DNA from: Mucilaginibacter sp. 14171R-50
Lineage (GTDB): Bacteria > Bacteroidota > Bacteroidia > Sphingobacteriales > Sphingobacteriaceae
Direction: 5' to 3'
DNA: 64,000 bases
Assembly: GCF_010093045.1 (NCBI RefSeq)
Contig: NZ_CP048115.1
Coordinates: 2,604,001-2,668,000 of the forward strand
Under the pieces are notes generated by a model. The model had not been told where the DNA came from and did no database searches. It was given only the letters and a program-made list of their open reading frames with translations. A program made the translations under genes and the position numbers. Of the stretch, positions 49,715-60,372 are shown piece after piece; the first letter of the stretch is position 1; every line of letters starts with the position of its first letter.

Positions 49715-51424
49715 ATGCCCGATCATAAACTAATCATATATCAACTACTGCCGCGTTTATTTGGCAATAAAATAACCACCAACAAGTTTTACGGCTCGGC
49801 AGAAGAAAATGGTGTTGGCAAACTAAATGACATTACCGACAGGGCCCTGGCCGAAATAAAGGCGATGGGTTTTACCCACGTTTGGTATACGGGCGTTATA
49901 GAGCACGCTACCATGACAGACCACTCCGCCCATGGTATTAAGCCCGATGACCCGGATGTGGTTAAAGGCCGCGCCGGTTCGCCCTATGCTATAAAAGACT
50001 ATTACGACATTGCCACCGACCTGGCTGTTGACGTGGAATTCCGGATCTCGGAGTTTAAAGAGCTTGTTGGCCGTACGCATAAAAGCGGGATGAAGGTAAT
50101 TATCGATTTTGTGCCTAACCATGTGGCCCGCACGTATGCCTCGGACGTTAAGCCGAACGGCGTGCGCGATTTTGGTGAGGATGATGATAACACCGTAGAT
50201 TTTTCGCCCAATAACGACTTTTATTATATCCCGGGGCAGCCCTTTGTGGTGCCGGGCGGATATAACCCGGGTGGCGACGATTTTAAATCGCCCTTAAAGG
50301 ATGGCAAGTTTGACGAGTGCCCCGCTAAAGCTACGGGCAATGATGTTTTTAGTCCCGCGCCGGGCATAAACGACTGGTTCGAAACCGTTAAGCTGAACTA
50401 CGGGGTTTACTACCTGGATGGTAAAAAATCATACTTTGATCATATACCACCGCTTTGGCATAAAATGTACCATATACTAACCTACTGGTGCAAGATGGGC
50501 GTTGACGGTTTTCGTTGTGATATGATCGAGATTGTGCCCGTTGAATTCTGGGCATGGCTTATCCCGAATATCAAGGCAAACTACCCCCATGTTATTTTTA
50601 TTGGCGAGGCATACGATAAAGATCAGTATTACAATTACATCCATAATGGCGGGTTCAATTACCTGTACGATAAAGTGGGCTTATACGATGCCATCCGCAG
50701 GCTTACCTGTAACGAGCCGGGCGCATCTGCATGGGAGATAAACGCCGTATGGAACAACCACTGTAAAGGTATTGACCACAACATGCTCCGCTTTATGGAA
50801 AATCATGACGAGCAGCGCATAGCCAGCCGGTTTTTTGCGGGCGACGCCATGCTGGCTGTTCCCGGGATGATTGTAAGTGCTACTTTGGCTACCGGGCCGG
50901 TAATGATATACTCGGGCCAGGAAGTAGGTGAACCCGCTGCCGGTGCATGCGGGTTTAGCGGGGACGATGGACGAACCACCATATTTGACTACTGGGGGAT
51001 GCCCGAACATCAAAAATGGATGAACAACGGCGCGTTTGATGGAAAGGACTTGCCGCTGGGGCAACAGCAGCTGCGTAACTTTTATGGTAAACTGTTAAAC
51101 ATTACAAAAGATAATGAGGCGTTAAACAGCGGGAGTTTCTATGAACTTATGATAGCTAATGAGCATCAGCAGGGGTTTGATACCAAACTGTACATGTACC
51201 TGCGTTATACCGTACACCAAAGGGTGCTGGTAATAGTTAACTTTAACCGCGAAGCGCGAGCTATAAACATTAAACTCCCCGTAGAAATACTTGCACAGTT
51301 TGACCTGAGCGGTGAAGCCAGTTTTTCGGATATGTTAAGCGGCGTAACGTTTAGCACAACTGATATTGGGGATGGTATACCTGTTATTGTTAATGGCAGC
51401 AGCGGTTTATTGCTAAATTTATAA
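49715..51424 (+). CDS. GH13 alpha-amylase-family glucosidase, probably cytoplasmic
   Basis: The start at 49715 ('MPDHKLIIYQLLPRLFG') is chosen over a TTG at 49676. The 569-residue enzyme lacks a signal peptide. Catalytic residues: Asp269 ('VDGFRCDMIE', nucleophile), Glu298 ('FIGEAYD', acid/base) and Asp365 ('ENHDEQR', stabiliser). The N-terminal 'FVPNHVA' and 'LYQLLPR'-like strand are normal for GH13. The extended insert around 180-240 ('GGYNPGGDDFKSPLKDG') is rich in Gly and Asp. It should cleave alpha-1,4 or alpha-1,6 glucans, and forms a set with the GH31 and branching enzyme genes downstream. Confidence 0.92.
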   Translation: MPDHKLIIYQLLPRLFGNKITTNKFYGSAEENGVGKLNDITDRALAEIKAMGFTHVWYTGVIEHATMTDHSAHGIKPDDPDVVKGRAGSPYAIKDYYDIATDLAVDVEFRISEFKELVGRTHKSGMKVIIDFVPNHVARTYASDVKPNGVRDFGEDDDNTVDFSPNNDFYYIPGQPFVVPGGYNPGGDDFKSPLKDGKFDECPAKATGNDVFSPAPGINDWFETVKLNYGVYYLDGKKSYFDHIPPLWHKMYHILTYWCKMGVDGFRCDMIEIVPVEFWAWLIPNIKANYPHVIFIGEAYDKDQYYNYIHNGGFNYLYDKVGLYDAIRRLTCNEPGASAWEINAVWNNHCKGIDHNMLRFMENHDEQRIASRFFAGDAMLAVPGMIVSATLATGPVMIYSGQEVGEPAAGACGFSGDDGRTTIFDYWGMPEHQKWMNNGAFDGKDLPLGQQQLRNFYGKLLNITKDNEALNSGSFYELMIANEHQQGFDTKLYMYLRYTVHQRVLVIVNFNREARAINIKLPVEILAQFDLSGEASFSDMLSGVTFSTTDIGDGIPVIVNGSSGLLLNL

Positions 51425-51559
51425 TTCTTTCGAAAAATCAAATAATCACGGGTAATTTGGCTTAATTATAGCGGGAAAATTCGTTTATTAGTAGTTATCA
51501 ATAATTTGCAGATATAAATACGCTTTGTAGTAAAGCTGAAAAAGCCCTTTAATTTAAAC

Positions 51560-54040
51560 ATGACTGAAAACATGCCTGACCCCAACCCGGAGCTAATAAC
51601 AGCCCGTTTGCTTCAGGTGGAGGATATGATACTGGAGGATGAAGAGTTTCACCATTTAAATAACCCCGCCGATGGCATTAAACCAATTGTAAAAAAATAC
51701 CTGGGCGTACCCAATCACGCAGAGCAACTTGGCAATAAAATTTTCTTTACCGATGGCGATGCCAAAGTAGAGGTTTTAATAGTTACCAATGATATCATCC
51801 GTGTACGCCTTGCGCCTCATAGCGTTTTCCTGGAGGAGTTTTCGTACGCCGTGCCCGAACTGCCGCAAACACCCGTTGAGTTTACTTTGCTGGAAAACGA
51901 CCAGGAGTTTCGCGTGGCAACACCGGCCGTAAACTGCCATATACGCAAGAAGGACTTTTTTATTTCGTTTTCTGATAAAAACGACCATGTTACCAGCACC
52001 GATGCTGTACCCATGCACTGGGAAGAAAATACTCAATTTGGCGGTTACTATGTATTTTGTACCAAAACCTGTGCAGACCAGGAAAGCTTTTTTGGCCTGG
52101 GCGATAAGGCCACCGAGTTTAACCTGCGTGGTAAACGCTTAAAAAACTGGAACACCGATGCTTATTCCTTTGGGTTTAATCAGGACCCGCTTTACCGCGC
52201 TATTCCGTTTTATATCAGTTTGAATGATAATATTGCACACGGAATATTTTTTGATAACACCTTTAAAGCTCACTTTGATTTTGGTGCAGAAGACCGCACT
52301 AAAACCAGCTTTTGGGCCGATGGCGGCGAACTGCAATACTACTACATCCACGGCCCGCATATGATGGATGTGGTGAAAAATTATCACCTGCTAACCGGTA
52401 CGCACCCTATGCCGCCGCTTTGGGCGCTGGGATATCATCAATGCCGCTGGAGCTATTATCCCGAAAATAAGGTAAGGGTTATTGCCAACGGCTTTAGGCA
52501 AAACAAGATCCCCTGCGATGGCATTTACCTGGATATAGACTATATGGATGGCTACCGCTGCTTTACCTGGAGCCCTAAATATTTCCCTAATCCTAAAAAG
52601 ATGATAGCAGACCTGGCGGCCAACGGGTTCAAAACCGTGGTGATCATAGACCCGGGCATCAGGGTAGATGATAATTATTGGGTTTTTAAAGAGGGAAAGG
52701 AAAAGAGATATTTTTGCCGCCGTTGCGACGATTACTTTATGGAGGGCCATGTTTGGCCGGGCCGCTGCCAGTTCCCCGACTTTACCAACCCCGAGGTACG
52801 CGCCTGGTGGGGCGATCTGTTCGACGACCTGGTTGAAACAGGCGTGGCCGGTGTTTGGAACGATATGAACGAACCGGCTGTTTTTGGAGCCGGTACCTTC
52901 CCCGACGATGTTCGCCACCAATATGATGGCTATCGTGGGTCGCACCGTAAGGCACACAATGTTTATGGCATGCAAATGGTACGCGCCACTTACGAGGGTT
53001 TGCGTAAACAAATGAAAAACAAACGTCCGTTTACCATTACCCGCGCAGGATACTCGGGTGTTCAGCGATACTCATCCGTTTGGACGGGCGATAACGTGGC
53101 ATCATGGGAGCATTTAAAGTTAGGTAATATTCAGCTGCAAAGGCTTTCGGTATCGGGTATTTCTTTCTGCGGAACGGATATCGGTGGCTTTAGCGGCGAA
53201 CCTGACGGCGAGTTATTTACCCGCTGGATACAAATGGGCAGCTTTTCGCCATTTATGCGGGCGCACTCGGCCGGCGATACCAAAGAACGTGAACCATGGA
53301 GCTTTGGCGAGCCTTATACATCCATAAACCGTAAGTTTATCGAGTTGCGTTACAGGCTGATACCTTATCTGTATTCAGCATTTTGGGAACATCACCGTTA
53401 TGGTTTCCCGATCTTAAGACCGGTGGTGATGCATGAACAGGCAGAGCCATCTAACCATTTTCGCCAGGATGAATTTACTTACGGCGATAAAATACTGATT
53501 TGCCCCGTTTTGGAGCCAGGCCAAAAAAGCCGTAAAGTTTATTTACCAAAAGGAAGCTGGTACGATTTCTGGACCTTGGAGATGATAGCAGGGGGCAGAG
53601 AGGTTGTTGTGCCAACGCCGTTAGATATCATGCCGATATTTGTTAAAGCGGGCTCGGTTATTCCCGAATACCCGGTTATGCAGTATACCGGCGAAAAGGA
53701 GATAGAGGAGGTGAAGCTGAATATCTACTACAGCAATTATGAGGTGAACTCGTTCCTGTTTGAGGATTATGGTGAAACTTTTGCTTACGAGCAGGACATT
53801 TACCTTGAAAAGAAATTTGTGGTAAATGGCGATGCTGATAAGTTAACCATTAAACAAAGCATGGAAGGGTTGTATACACCGCGGTACGAAGGGTATCACT
53901 TTAAGATAAATGGCCTGCCGTTTAAGCCTGCCAGGATACTTGCCGACGGTAAAGAGATAGATAGCATAAGCGTCAATACCGATAAAACCTACGAATTTAA
54001 GTTTACTAAAAACTTTAAACGGATAGAGATATTTAAATAG
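51560..54040 (+). CDS. GH31 alpha-glucosidase
   Basis: The protein has 826 residues and no signal peptide, so it acts in the cytoplasm. An N-terminal beta-sandwich of about 270 residues is followed by the barrel: 'GYHQCRWSYYPENKVR', nucleophile Asp435 in 'VWNDMNEPAVFG', acid/base Asp511 in 'WTGDNVASWEHL', and 'PFMRAHS'. The C-terminal beta domains include 'WYDFWTLEMIAGG'. It should release glucose from the non-reducing ends of alpha-glucans. It lies 135 bases after the GH13 gene. A repeat hairpin that may stop transcription follows. Confidence 0.94.
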   Translation: MTENMPDPNPELITARLLQVEDMILEDEEFHHLNNPADGIKPIVKKYLGVPNHAEQLGNKIFFTDGDAKVEVLIVTNDIIRVRLAPHSVFLEEFSYAVPELPQTPVEFTLLENDQEFRVATPAVNCHIRKKDFFISFSDKNDHVTSTDAVPMHWEENTQFGGYYVFCTKTCADQESFFGLGDKATEFNLRGKRLKNWNTDAYSFGFNQDPLYRAIPFYISLNDNIAHGIFFDNTFKAHFDFGAEDRTKTSFWADGGELQYYYIHGPHMMDVVKNYHLLTGTHPMPPLWALGYHQCRWSYYPENKVRVIANGFRQNKIPCDGIYLDIDYMDGYRCFTWSPKYFPNPKKMIADLAANGFKTVVIIDPGIRVDDNYWVFKEGKEKRYFCRRCDDYFMEGHVWPGRCQFPDFTNPEVRAWWGDLFDDLVETGVAGVWNDMNEPAVFGAGTFPDDVRHQYDGYRGSHRKAHNVYGMQMVRATYEGLRKQMKNKRPFTITRAGYSGVQRYSSVWTGDNVASWEHLKLGNIQLQRLSVSGISFCGTDIGGFSGEPDGELFTRWIQMGSFSPFMRAHSAGDTKEREPWSFGEPYTSINRKFIELRYRLIPYLYSAFWEHHRYGFPILRPVVMHEQAEPSNHFRQDEFTYGDKILICPVLEPGQKSRKVYLPKGSWYDFWTLEMIAGGREVVVPTPLDIMPIFVKAGSVIPEYPVMQYTGEKEIEEVKLNIYYSNYEVNSFLFEDYGETFAYEQDIYLEKKFVVNGDADKLTIKQSMEGLYTPRYEGYHFKINGLPFKPARILADGKEIDSISVNTDKTYEFKFTKNFKRIEIFK

Positions 54041-54060
54041 CCGGTAAGTCAAATTATAAG

Positions 54061-54111
54061 CCGCAAAGCGCACAGAGCCTTTCCTGAATAAGCTACCTGT
54101 GTACTTTGTGG
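54061..54111. repeat. CCRCAAAGYRCACAG inverted repeat, possible terminator
   Basis: The left arm CCGCAAAGCGCACAG (54061-54075) and right arm CTGTGTACTTTGTGG (54097-54111) pair over 15 bases with G-T exchanges, and are followed by TTTTTATTT. This family is common between genes in Bacteroidota; here the T-run makes it a plausible terminator for the GH31 gene. Confidence 0.6.
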
Positions 54112-54264
54112 TTTTTATTTGCTTGTGCAGGTTAAAAGCTAAGCTAAAGTCGCTTTTATATAAACATCTTGGCTATATTGTATGTTCAATAATGATATAT
54201 TTGATATATCAGGGTATCGTATCCTTAAAAGCAACTAACCTACGCGCATCGTCGCTCCCTAACT

Positions 54265-56445
54265 ATGGCAAAGCAAATAAAAAAAACCGACCCTGGATTA
54301 ACAGAATCGGCCCCTATAAAAACAAAAAAGGAAACCAAACCCAAAGGCGCTGCCAAAGAAATGTGGCCCGAGGCTGACGAAATAACGGTTTCCAAAAAGG
54401 GATTACCAAAAAAAGCTACAGAAAAACCAACCGCTGCCAAAAAGGCTGCGGCGCCAAAAAAAGGAAAAGCCCTTGAAATTGTAGATAATACAACCGACCT
54501 GAAAGCGGTTGAGCCATATAGCCGCTTTACCGACTACGATATCGATCTGTTTAAATCTGGCAAGCACTTTAAACTGTACGAAAAGCTTGGCTCGCACGTA
54601 ACAGAGCATAAAGGTGTGGTGGGTACTTACTTTGCTGTTTGGGCGCCAAACGCTCAGTTTGTATCAGTTATTGGCAATTTTAACGGTTGGAATAAAGGGG
54701 CGCACTCGTTAAACTACAGGTGGGATGCTTCAGGCATATGGGAAGGGTTTATCCCGAACGTTGGCGTGGGCGAAACGTATAAATATTTTATTAAGGCATC
54801 TACCGGTGAAGACCTGGAAAAAAGCGACCCTTTTGCACTGCGCTGGGAATTGCCGCCACGTACGGCATCCATCGTTGCCGATACTTATTATGAGTGGGAC
54901 GATAAGGATTGGATGATCAACCGCCATCAGCACAATGCCCTGGATAAGCCATATTCGGTTTATGAGATGCACCTTGGTTCGTGGGCGCGCAGCCCCGAAA
55001 GTCCGGATGAGTTTTTAAGTTACCGGCAAATAGCTGAATCCCTGGTACCATATGTAAAAGAAATGGGCTTTACACATGTAGAGTTTATGCCTTTGATGGA
55101 GCACCCTTATTATCCAAGCTGGGGGTACCAGATCACCGGTTTCTTCGCGGCATCGTGCCGTTACGGTACCCCACAGGACCTCATGTATTTAGTAGAGCAA
55201 TTTCACAAGGCCGGCATTGGCGTTATATTGGATTGGGTGCCCTCGCATTTCCCGGGCGATGCGCACGGCTTGTATAATTTTGACGGCACGCACCTTTATG
55301 AGCATGCCGACGTTCGAAAAGGCTTTCATCCCGATTGGAAATCGTATATCTTTAATTATGGCCGTAACGAAGTGCGGGCTTTTTTGATCAGCAACGCTTT
55401 GTTTTGGTTAGACAGGTACCATGTTGACGGCCTACGGGTGGATGCCGTGGCTTCAATGCTTTATCTTGATTACTCGCGCAACCATGGCGAGTGGGAACCA
55501 AATGTTTTTGGCGGCAACGAGAACCTGGAAGCTATATCTTTCTTAAAAGAGTTTAATGCCACAGTTTACAGCAATTTTCCCGATGTGCAAACTATCGCCG
55601 AAGAATCAACCTCGTTTGCAGGGGTAAGTCGCCCGGTTTATACCGGCGGGTTAGGTTTTGGCATGAAATGGATGATGGGCTGGATGCACGATACGCTCAA
55701 CTATTTCGCGCATGATCCTATCCATCGTAAATATCATCAAAACCAGCTTACTTTTAGTATGGTTTATGCGTTTACCGAAAATTTTATGCTGCCCTTTTCG
55801 CACGATGAAGTGGTTTACGGCAAAGGCTCGATGCTGAACAAAATGCCGGGCGACGAATGGCAAAAGTTTGCCAACCTGCGCTTGCTTTACAGCTTTATGT
55901 TTACCCATCCGGGCACCAAGCTATTGTTTATGGGCAGCGAGTTTGGCCAAAGCGCCGAATGGAGCTTTGAAAGATCGTTAGACTGGCACCTGCTGCAATA
56001 TGATAGCCATAATGGTATTAAAGAAACGGTAAAAGCCATTAACCGGTTGTACCGATCTGAGCCTTCGCTGTACGAAAAAGCCTTTGAATGGACCGGCTTT
56101 GAATGGATAGACGCGGGCAACCTTGATGATTCTGTTATAGTTTATAGCCGAAAGGGCAAAGAAAGGGAAAACGACCTGGTTATTGTATTGAACATGACAC
56201 CTGTTGTACATGCTAATTACCGTATAGGGGTTCCTGCTGCAGGGCAATGGCAGGAGATATTTAACTCTGACAGCGAAAAATTCTGGGGGAGTGGTATCAT
56301 CAATTTCGACCCGATAACCACCGAAGCATCGGGCTGGCACGGGCGCGATAACTCTATGACCATTAAAACACCGCCCCTGGGCGCCGCGATATTTAAAAAA
56401 GTATCCGGCCAAACCGAAAAGATAAAATCAAAAAAACTTAAGTAA
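54265..56445 (+). CDS. glgB: 1,4-alpha-glucan branching enzyme
   Basis: This 726-residue enzyme introduces alpha-1,6 branches into glycogen. The first roughly 80 residues are a Lys/Ala/Pro/Thr-rich, probably disordered extension ('KKATEKPTAAKKAAAPKKGK'). The CBM48 domain follows ('FAVWAPNAQFVSVIGNFNGW'), then the GH13 barrel with nucleophile Asp393 ('DGLRVDAVASMLYLDYSR'), acid/base Glu446 ('IAEESTSF') and 'FSHDEVVYGKGS' for the third carboxylate. The ATG at 54265 is the only close start. The membrane-protein gene follows after one base. Confidence 0.94.
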   Translation: MAKQIKKTDPGLTESAPIKTKKETKPKGAAKEMWPEADEITVSKKGLPKKATEKPTAAKKAAAPKKGKALEIVDNTTDLKAVEPYSRFTDYDIDLFKSGKHFKLYEKLGSHVTEHKGVVGTYFAVWAPNAQFVSVIGNFNGWNKGAHSLNYRWDASGIWEGFIPNVGVGETYKYFIKASTGEDLEKSDPFALRWELPPRTASIVADTYYEWDDKDWMINRHQHNALDKPYSVYEMHLGSWARSPESPDEFLSYRQIAESLVPYVKEMGFTHVEFMPLMEHPYYPSWGYQITGFFAASCRYGTPQDLMYLVEQFHKAGIGVILDWVPSHFPGDAHGLYNFDGTHLYEHADVRKGFHPDWKSYIFNYGRNEVRAFLISNALFWLDRYHVDGLRVDAVASMLYLDYSRNHGEWEPNVFGGNENLEAISFLKEFNATVYSNFPDVQTIAEESTSFAGVSRPVYTGGLGFGMKWMMGWMHDTLNYFAHDPIHRKYHQNQLTFSMVYAFTENFMLPFSHDEVVYGKGSMLNKMPGDEWQKFANLRLLYSFMFTHPGTKLLFMGSEFGQSAEWSFERSLDWHLLQYDSHNGIKETVKAINRLYRSEPSLYEKAFEWTGFEWIDAGNLDDSVIVYSRKGKERENDLVIVLNMTPVVHANYRIGVPAAGQWQEIFNSDSEKFWGSGIINFDPITTEASGWHGRDNSMTIKTPPLGAAIFKKVSGQTEKIKSKKLK

Positions 56446-56446
56446 T

Positions 56447-56638
56447 ATGGCCGGTAAGTTCTTCTATTTGTATCTGGTAGGGGGCACAGTAGCCCTTGCG
56501 TTACTTATATATAGTATTATTGCGGCTTATCCTGCGGTAAATGCAAGCGGTGCATTGTTTTATGTGATACCAACCTTGCTGCTTTATTATATGGCGTACA
56601 AAACCTGGCATGTAAAAAATGATAGCGAGTTGATGTAA
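56447..56638 (+). CDS. Small two-helix membrane protein, 63 aa
   Basis: Two hydrophobic segments ('YLYLVGGTVALALLIYSIIA' and 'LFYVIPTLLLYYMAYKTW') are joined by a short loop. The start is one base after the glgB stop, so it is read from the same transcript. No family is recognised. Confidence 0.65.
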   Translation: MAGKFFYLYLVGGTVALALLIYSIIAAYPAVNASGALFYVIPTLLLYYMAYKTWHVKNDSELM

Positions 56639-56733
56639 AGAATTGAAATACGATCTGCGCTTTAAAGAAGCAGCGTAAAAAGGTTGATAAACACTGCTTA
56701 AATATGAACCGCGCCGGCATGTTATAAATTGAA

Positions 56734-56741
56734 TACTTTTG
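56734..56741 (+). promoter_or_regulatory. -7 box TACTTTTG of the AraC-type gene
   Basis: This is a perfect TAnnTTTG box ending four bases before the ATG at 56746. The mRNA would be essentially leaderless, or the true start lies further in. No -33 TTTG is seen. Confidence 0.4.
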
Positions 56742-56745
56742 CACC

Positions 56746-57645
56746 ATGTCTGTGTTAACTGCTACCGAAAACCATACTATTCCAAGTTATCCATTAATCA
56801 CTATTGATGGCGGCGAGCCCGCTATGATAGTTGTGCGCGAAGCCAATGGGGTCGACATTATTATAGATGATGCCTTTTTATTGCCTCACCGTAAAGATTA
56901 TTACTTTTTTGCGTTTGTAGAACAAGGCGGCAGCCGCCATTGGATTGACTTTGTGCCCTACACAGTTAAACCGGGGCATTTTTATTTTACCGTTCCGCAG
57001 CAGGTACATTTAAAGGAAGAGAGCACACCGGTGAAAGGTTACATAGCGGGCTTTACGGAAGAGTTTTTATCGCTTGAGGAGAACCGGATGCTGCGCCGCC
57101 TGCCCATTATACAAAACCCCGCCGGCGCGCATGAACTGGTGTTAAGTGAAGATGATATAAGCTACATTGAGGACGTAATGCGCAAAATGACCATTGAGTT
57201 TGAGGCCGGTGGCACGTGGCAAAATCAAATGCTTACTTCGTGGCTGCGAGTGCTGGTGATATACCTCAGCCGGCTGTATAACGAGCAATACGGCGAGCAT
57301 TGTATCACAAAAAGTTATTGCCTGCTAAAAAGTTTCCAGGAATTAATAGGCGAGCATTACGCCAGCCAGCATGAGGTTGCAGCCTACGCTAACCTTTTAA
57401 ATATTACGCCCGGCTACCTAAACGATGTCATTAAACAGCAAAGTGGTAAAACCGCCATAAGCCACATCCATAACCGGTTAGTGGTAGAGGCCAAGCGCAA
57501 GCTGTTGCACACCGATTTGTCAGTTAAGCAAATAGCCGATGAGCTTGGGTTTGAAGATGCGGCTTACTTCAACAGGTTCTTTAAACGCATTACCAACGCC
57601 ACGCCGATGGCCTTTCGGCAGCAAATCCGTGAAATGTACAGTTAA
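56746..57645 (+). CDS. AraC-family transcriptional regulator
   Basis: The protein has 299 residues. The N-terminal part (about 25-130) is a cupin-like ligand-binding domain ('KDYYFFAFVEQGGSRHWIDF', 'PGHFYFTVPQQVH'). The C-terminal 100 residues hold two helix-turn-helix motifs: 'HEVAAYANLLNITPGYLNDV' and 'LSVKQIADELGFEDAAYFNR' followed by 'FFKRITNATPMAFR', typical of AraC. It probably controls the SDR gene 52 bases downstream on the same strand. Confidence 0.92.
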   Translation: MSVLTATENHTIPSYPLITIDGGEPAMIVVREANGVDIIIDDAFLLPHRKDYYFFAFVEQGGSRHWIDFVPYTVKPGHFYFTVPQQVHLKEESTPVKGYIAGFTEEFLSLEENRMLRRLPIIQNPAGAHELVLSEDDISYIEDVMRKMTIEFEAGGTWQNQMLTSWLRVLVIYLSRLYNEQYGEHCITKSYCLLKSFQELIGEHYASQHEVAAYANLLNITPGYLNDVIKQQSGKTAISHIHNRLVVEAKRKLLHTDLSVKQIADELGFEDAAYFNRFFKRITNATPMAFRQQIREMYS

Positions 57646-57684
57646 TGCCCCGCTATGTGCAGCTATAATGTGTTATTGCTGCTG

Positions 57685-57692
57685 TAGTTTTG
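57685..57692 (+). promoter_or_regulatory. -7 box TAGTTTTG of the SDR gene
   Basis: This is a perfect TAnnTTTG box ending four bases before the SDR ATG at 57697, again implying little or no leader. No -33 TTTG is seen. Confidence 0.4.
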
Positions 57693-57696
57693 CCAC

Positions 57697-58419
57697 ATGG
57701 AAAAACAAACTGTATTAATAACCGGAGCCAATAAAGGTATTGGCCTTGAAACCGCCCGCCAACTGGCAAACGCAGGCTACCATGTGTTTTTGGGCTGCCG
57801 TGATAAACAGCGCGGCGACGAAGCTGTACAATTACTGCATAACGAGGGTTTAAATAATGCTGAGCTATTATTAATAGATGTAGTGAGCGACCAATCGGTG
57901 AAGCAGGCTTACGAGGATCTTTCAAAACGCATTGACCATTTGGACGTGCTAATAAACAATGCCGGCATCCCGGGGAGCATACCGCAACCGGTGTTGAGCA
58001 CCCCTATAGAAACATACAAAGACGTATATGAGGTTAACGTATTTGGCGTTGCCCGGGTAACAAAAGCTTTCGTACCATTGATGCAGGCTTCGGCCAACCC
58101 CAGGATAGTGAACGTAACATCAGACCTTGGTTCGCTTGGCCTGCATACCGACCCTACCTGGAGACATTACGAAGTTAAAACCGCAGCTTACGGCCCGTCA
58201 AAAAGCGCGTTGAACGGCTACACCATAGCATTAGCCTATGAGCTGAAAAATTTTAGGGTAAATGCTGTAAATCCGGGGTACACCGCTACCGATTTCAATA
58301 ACAACCAGGGTTATAAAACGGTACAGGAAGGCGCTGCGCCCATTGTAAAATACGCTATGATAGATAAAGACGGCCCTACAGCTGGCTACTTTAGCGATTA
58401 CGGTGTTACACCGTGGTAA
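57697..58419 (+). CDS. Short-chain dehydrogenase/reductase (SDR)
   Basis: This 240-residue classical SDR has the NAD(P) site 'TGANKGIGLETA' at about 8-19, 'NNAGIPG' around 87-93, catalytic Ser in 'VNVTSDLGSLG', and Tyr-x3-Lys in 'YGPSKSALNGY'. 'VNPGYTATDFNN' completes the cofactor side. It resembles carbonyl-reductase-like SDRs. The substrate is unknown. It follows an AraC-type regulator, which suggests inducible expression. Confidence 0.92.
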   Translation: MEKQTVLITGANKGIGLETARQLANAGYHVFLGCRDKQRGDEAVQLLHNEGLNNAELLLIDVVSDQSVKQAYEDLSKRIDHLDVLINNAGIPGSIPQPVLSTPIETYKDVYEVNVFGVARVTKAFVPLMQASANPRIVNVTSDLGSLGLHTDPTWRHYEVKTAAYGPSKSALNGYTIALAYELKNFRVNAVNPGYTATDFNNNQGYKTVQEGAAPIVKYAMIDKDGPTAGYFSDYGVTPW

Positions 58420-58462
58420 AAATTACAGGCTGCACTGTTGTTTTAAAGATCGCAGTTACGGT

Positions 58463-58503
58463 AAAAAAAGAAGCCCCGCTTATTAGGCGGGGCTTCTTTT
58501 TTT
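58463..58503. terminator. Bidirectional terminator between SDR and gapA
   Basis: AAAAAAAGAAGCCCCGC - TTATTAG - GCGGGGCTTCTTTTTTT is a perfect 17-bp stem with a 7-base loop, flanked by A-run and T-run, so it can end transcription from both convergent genes. Confidence 0.93.
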
Positions 58504-58520
58504 TTCGAGGCGAGATAAAC

Positions 58521-60372
<1,852 letters not shown>

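Noticed and set aside
52391..53011. 206-residue minus frame inside the GH31 gene
   Set aside because: It lies opposite the catalytic region of a clear GH31 enzyme and has shadow-like composition.
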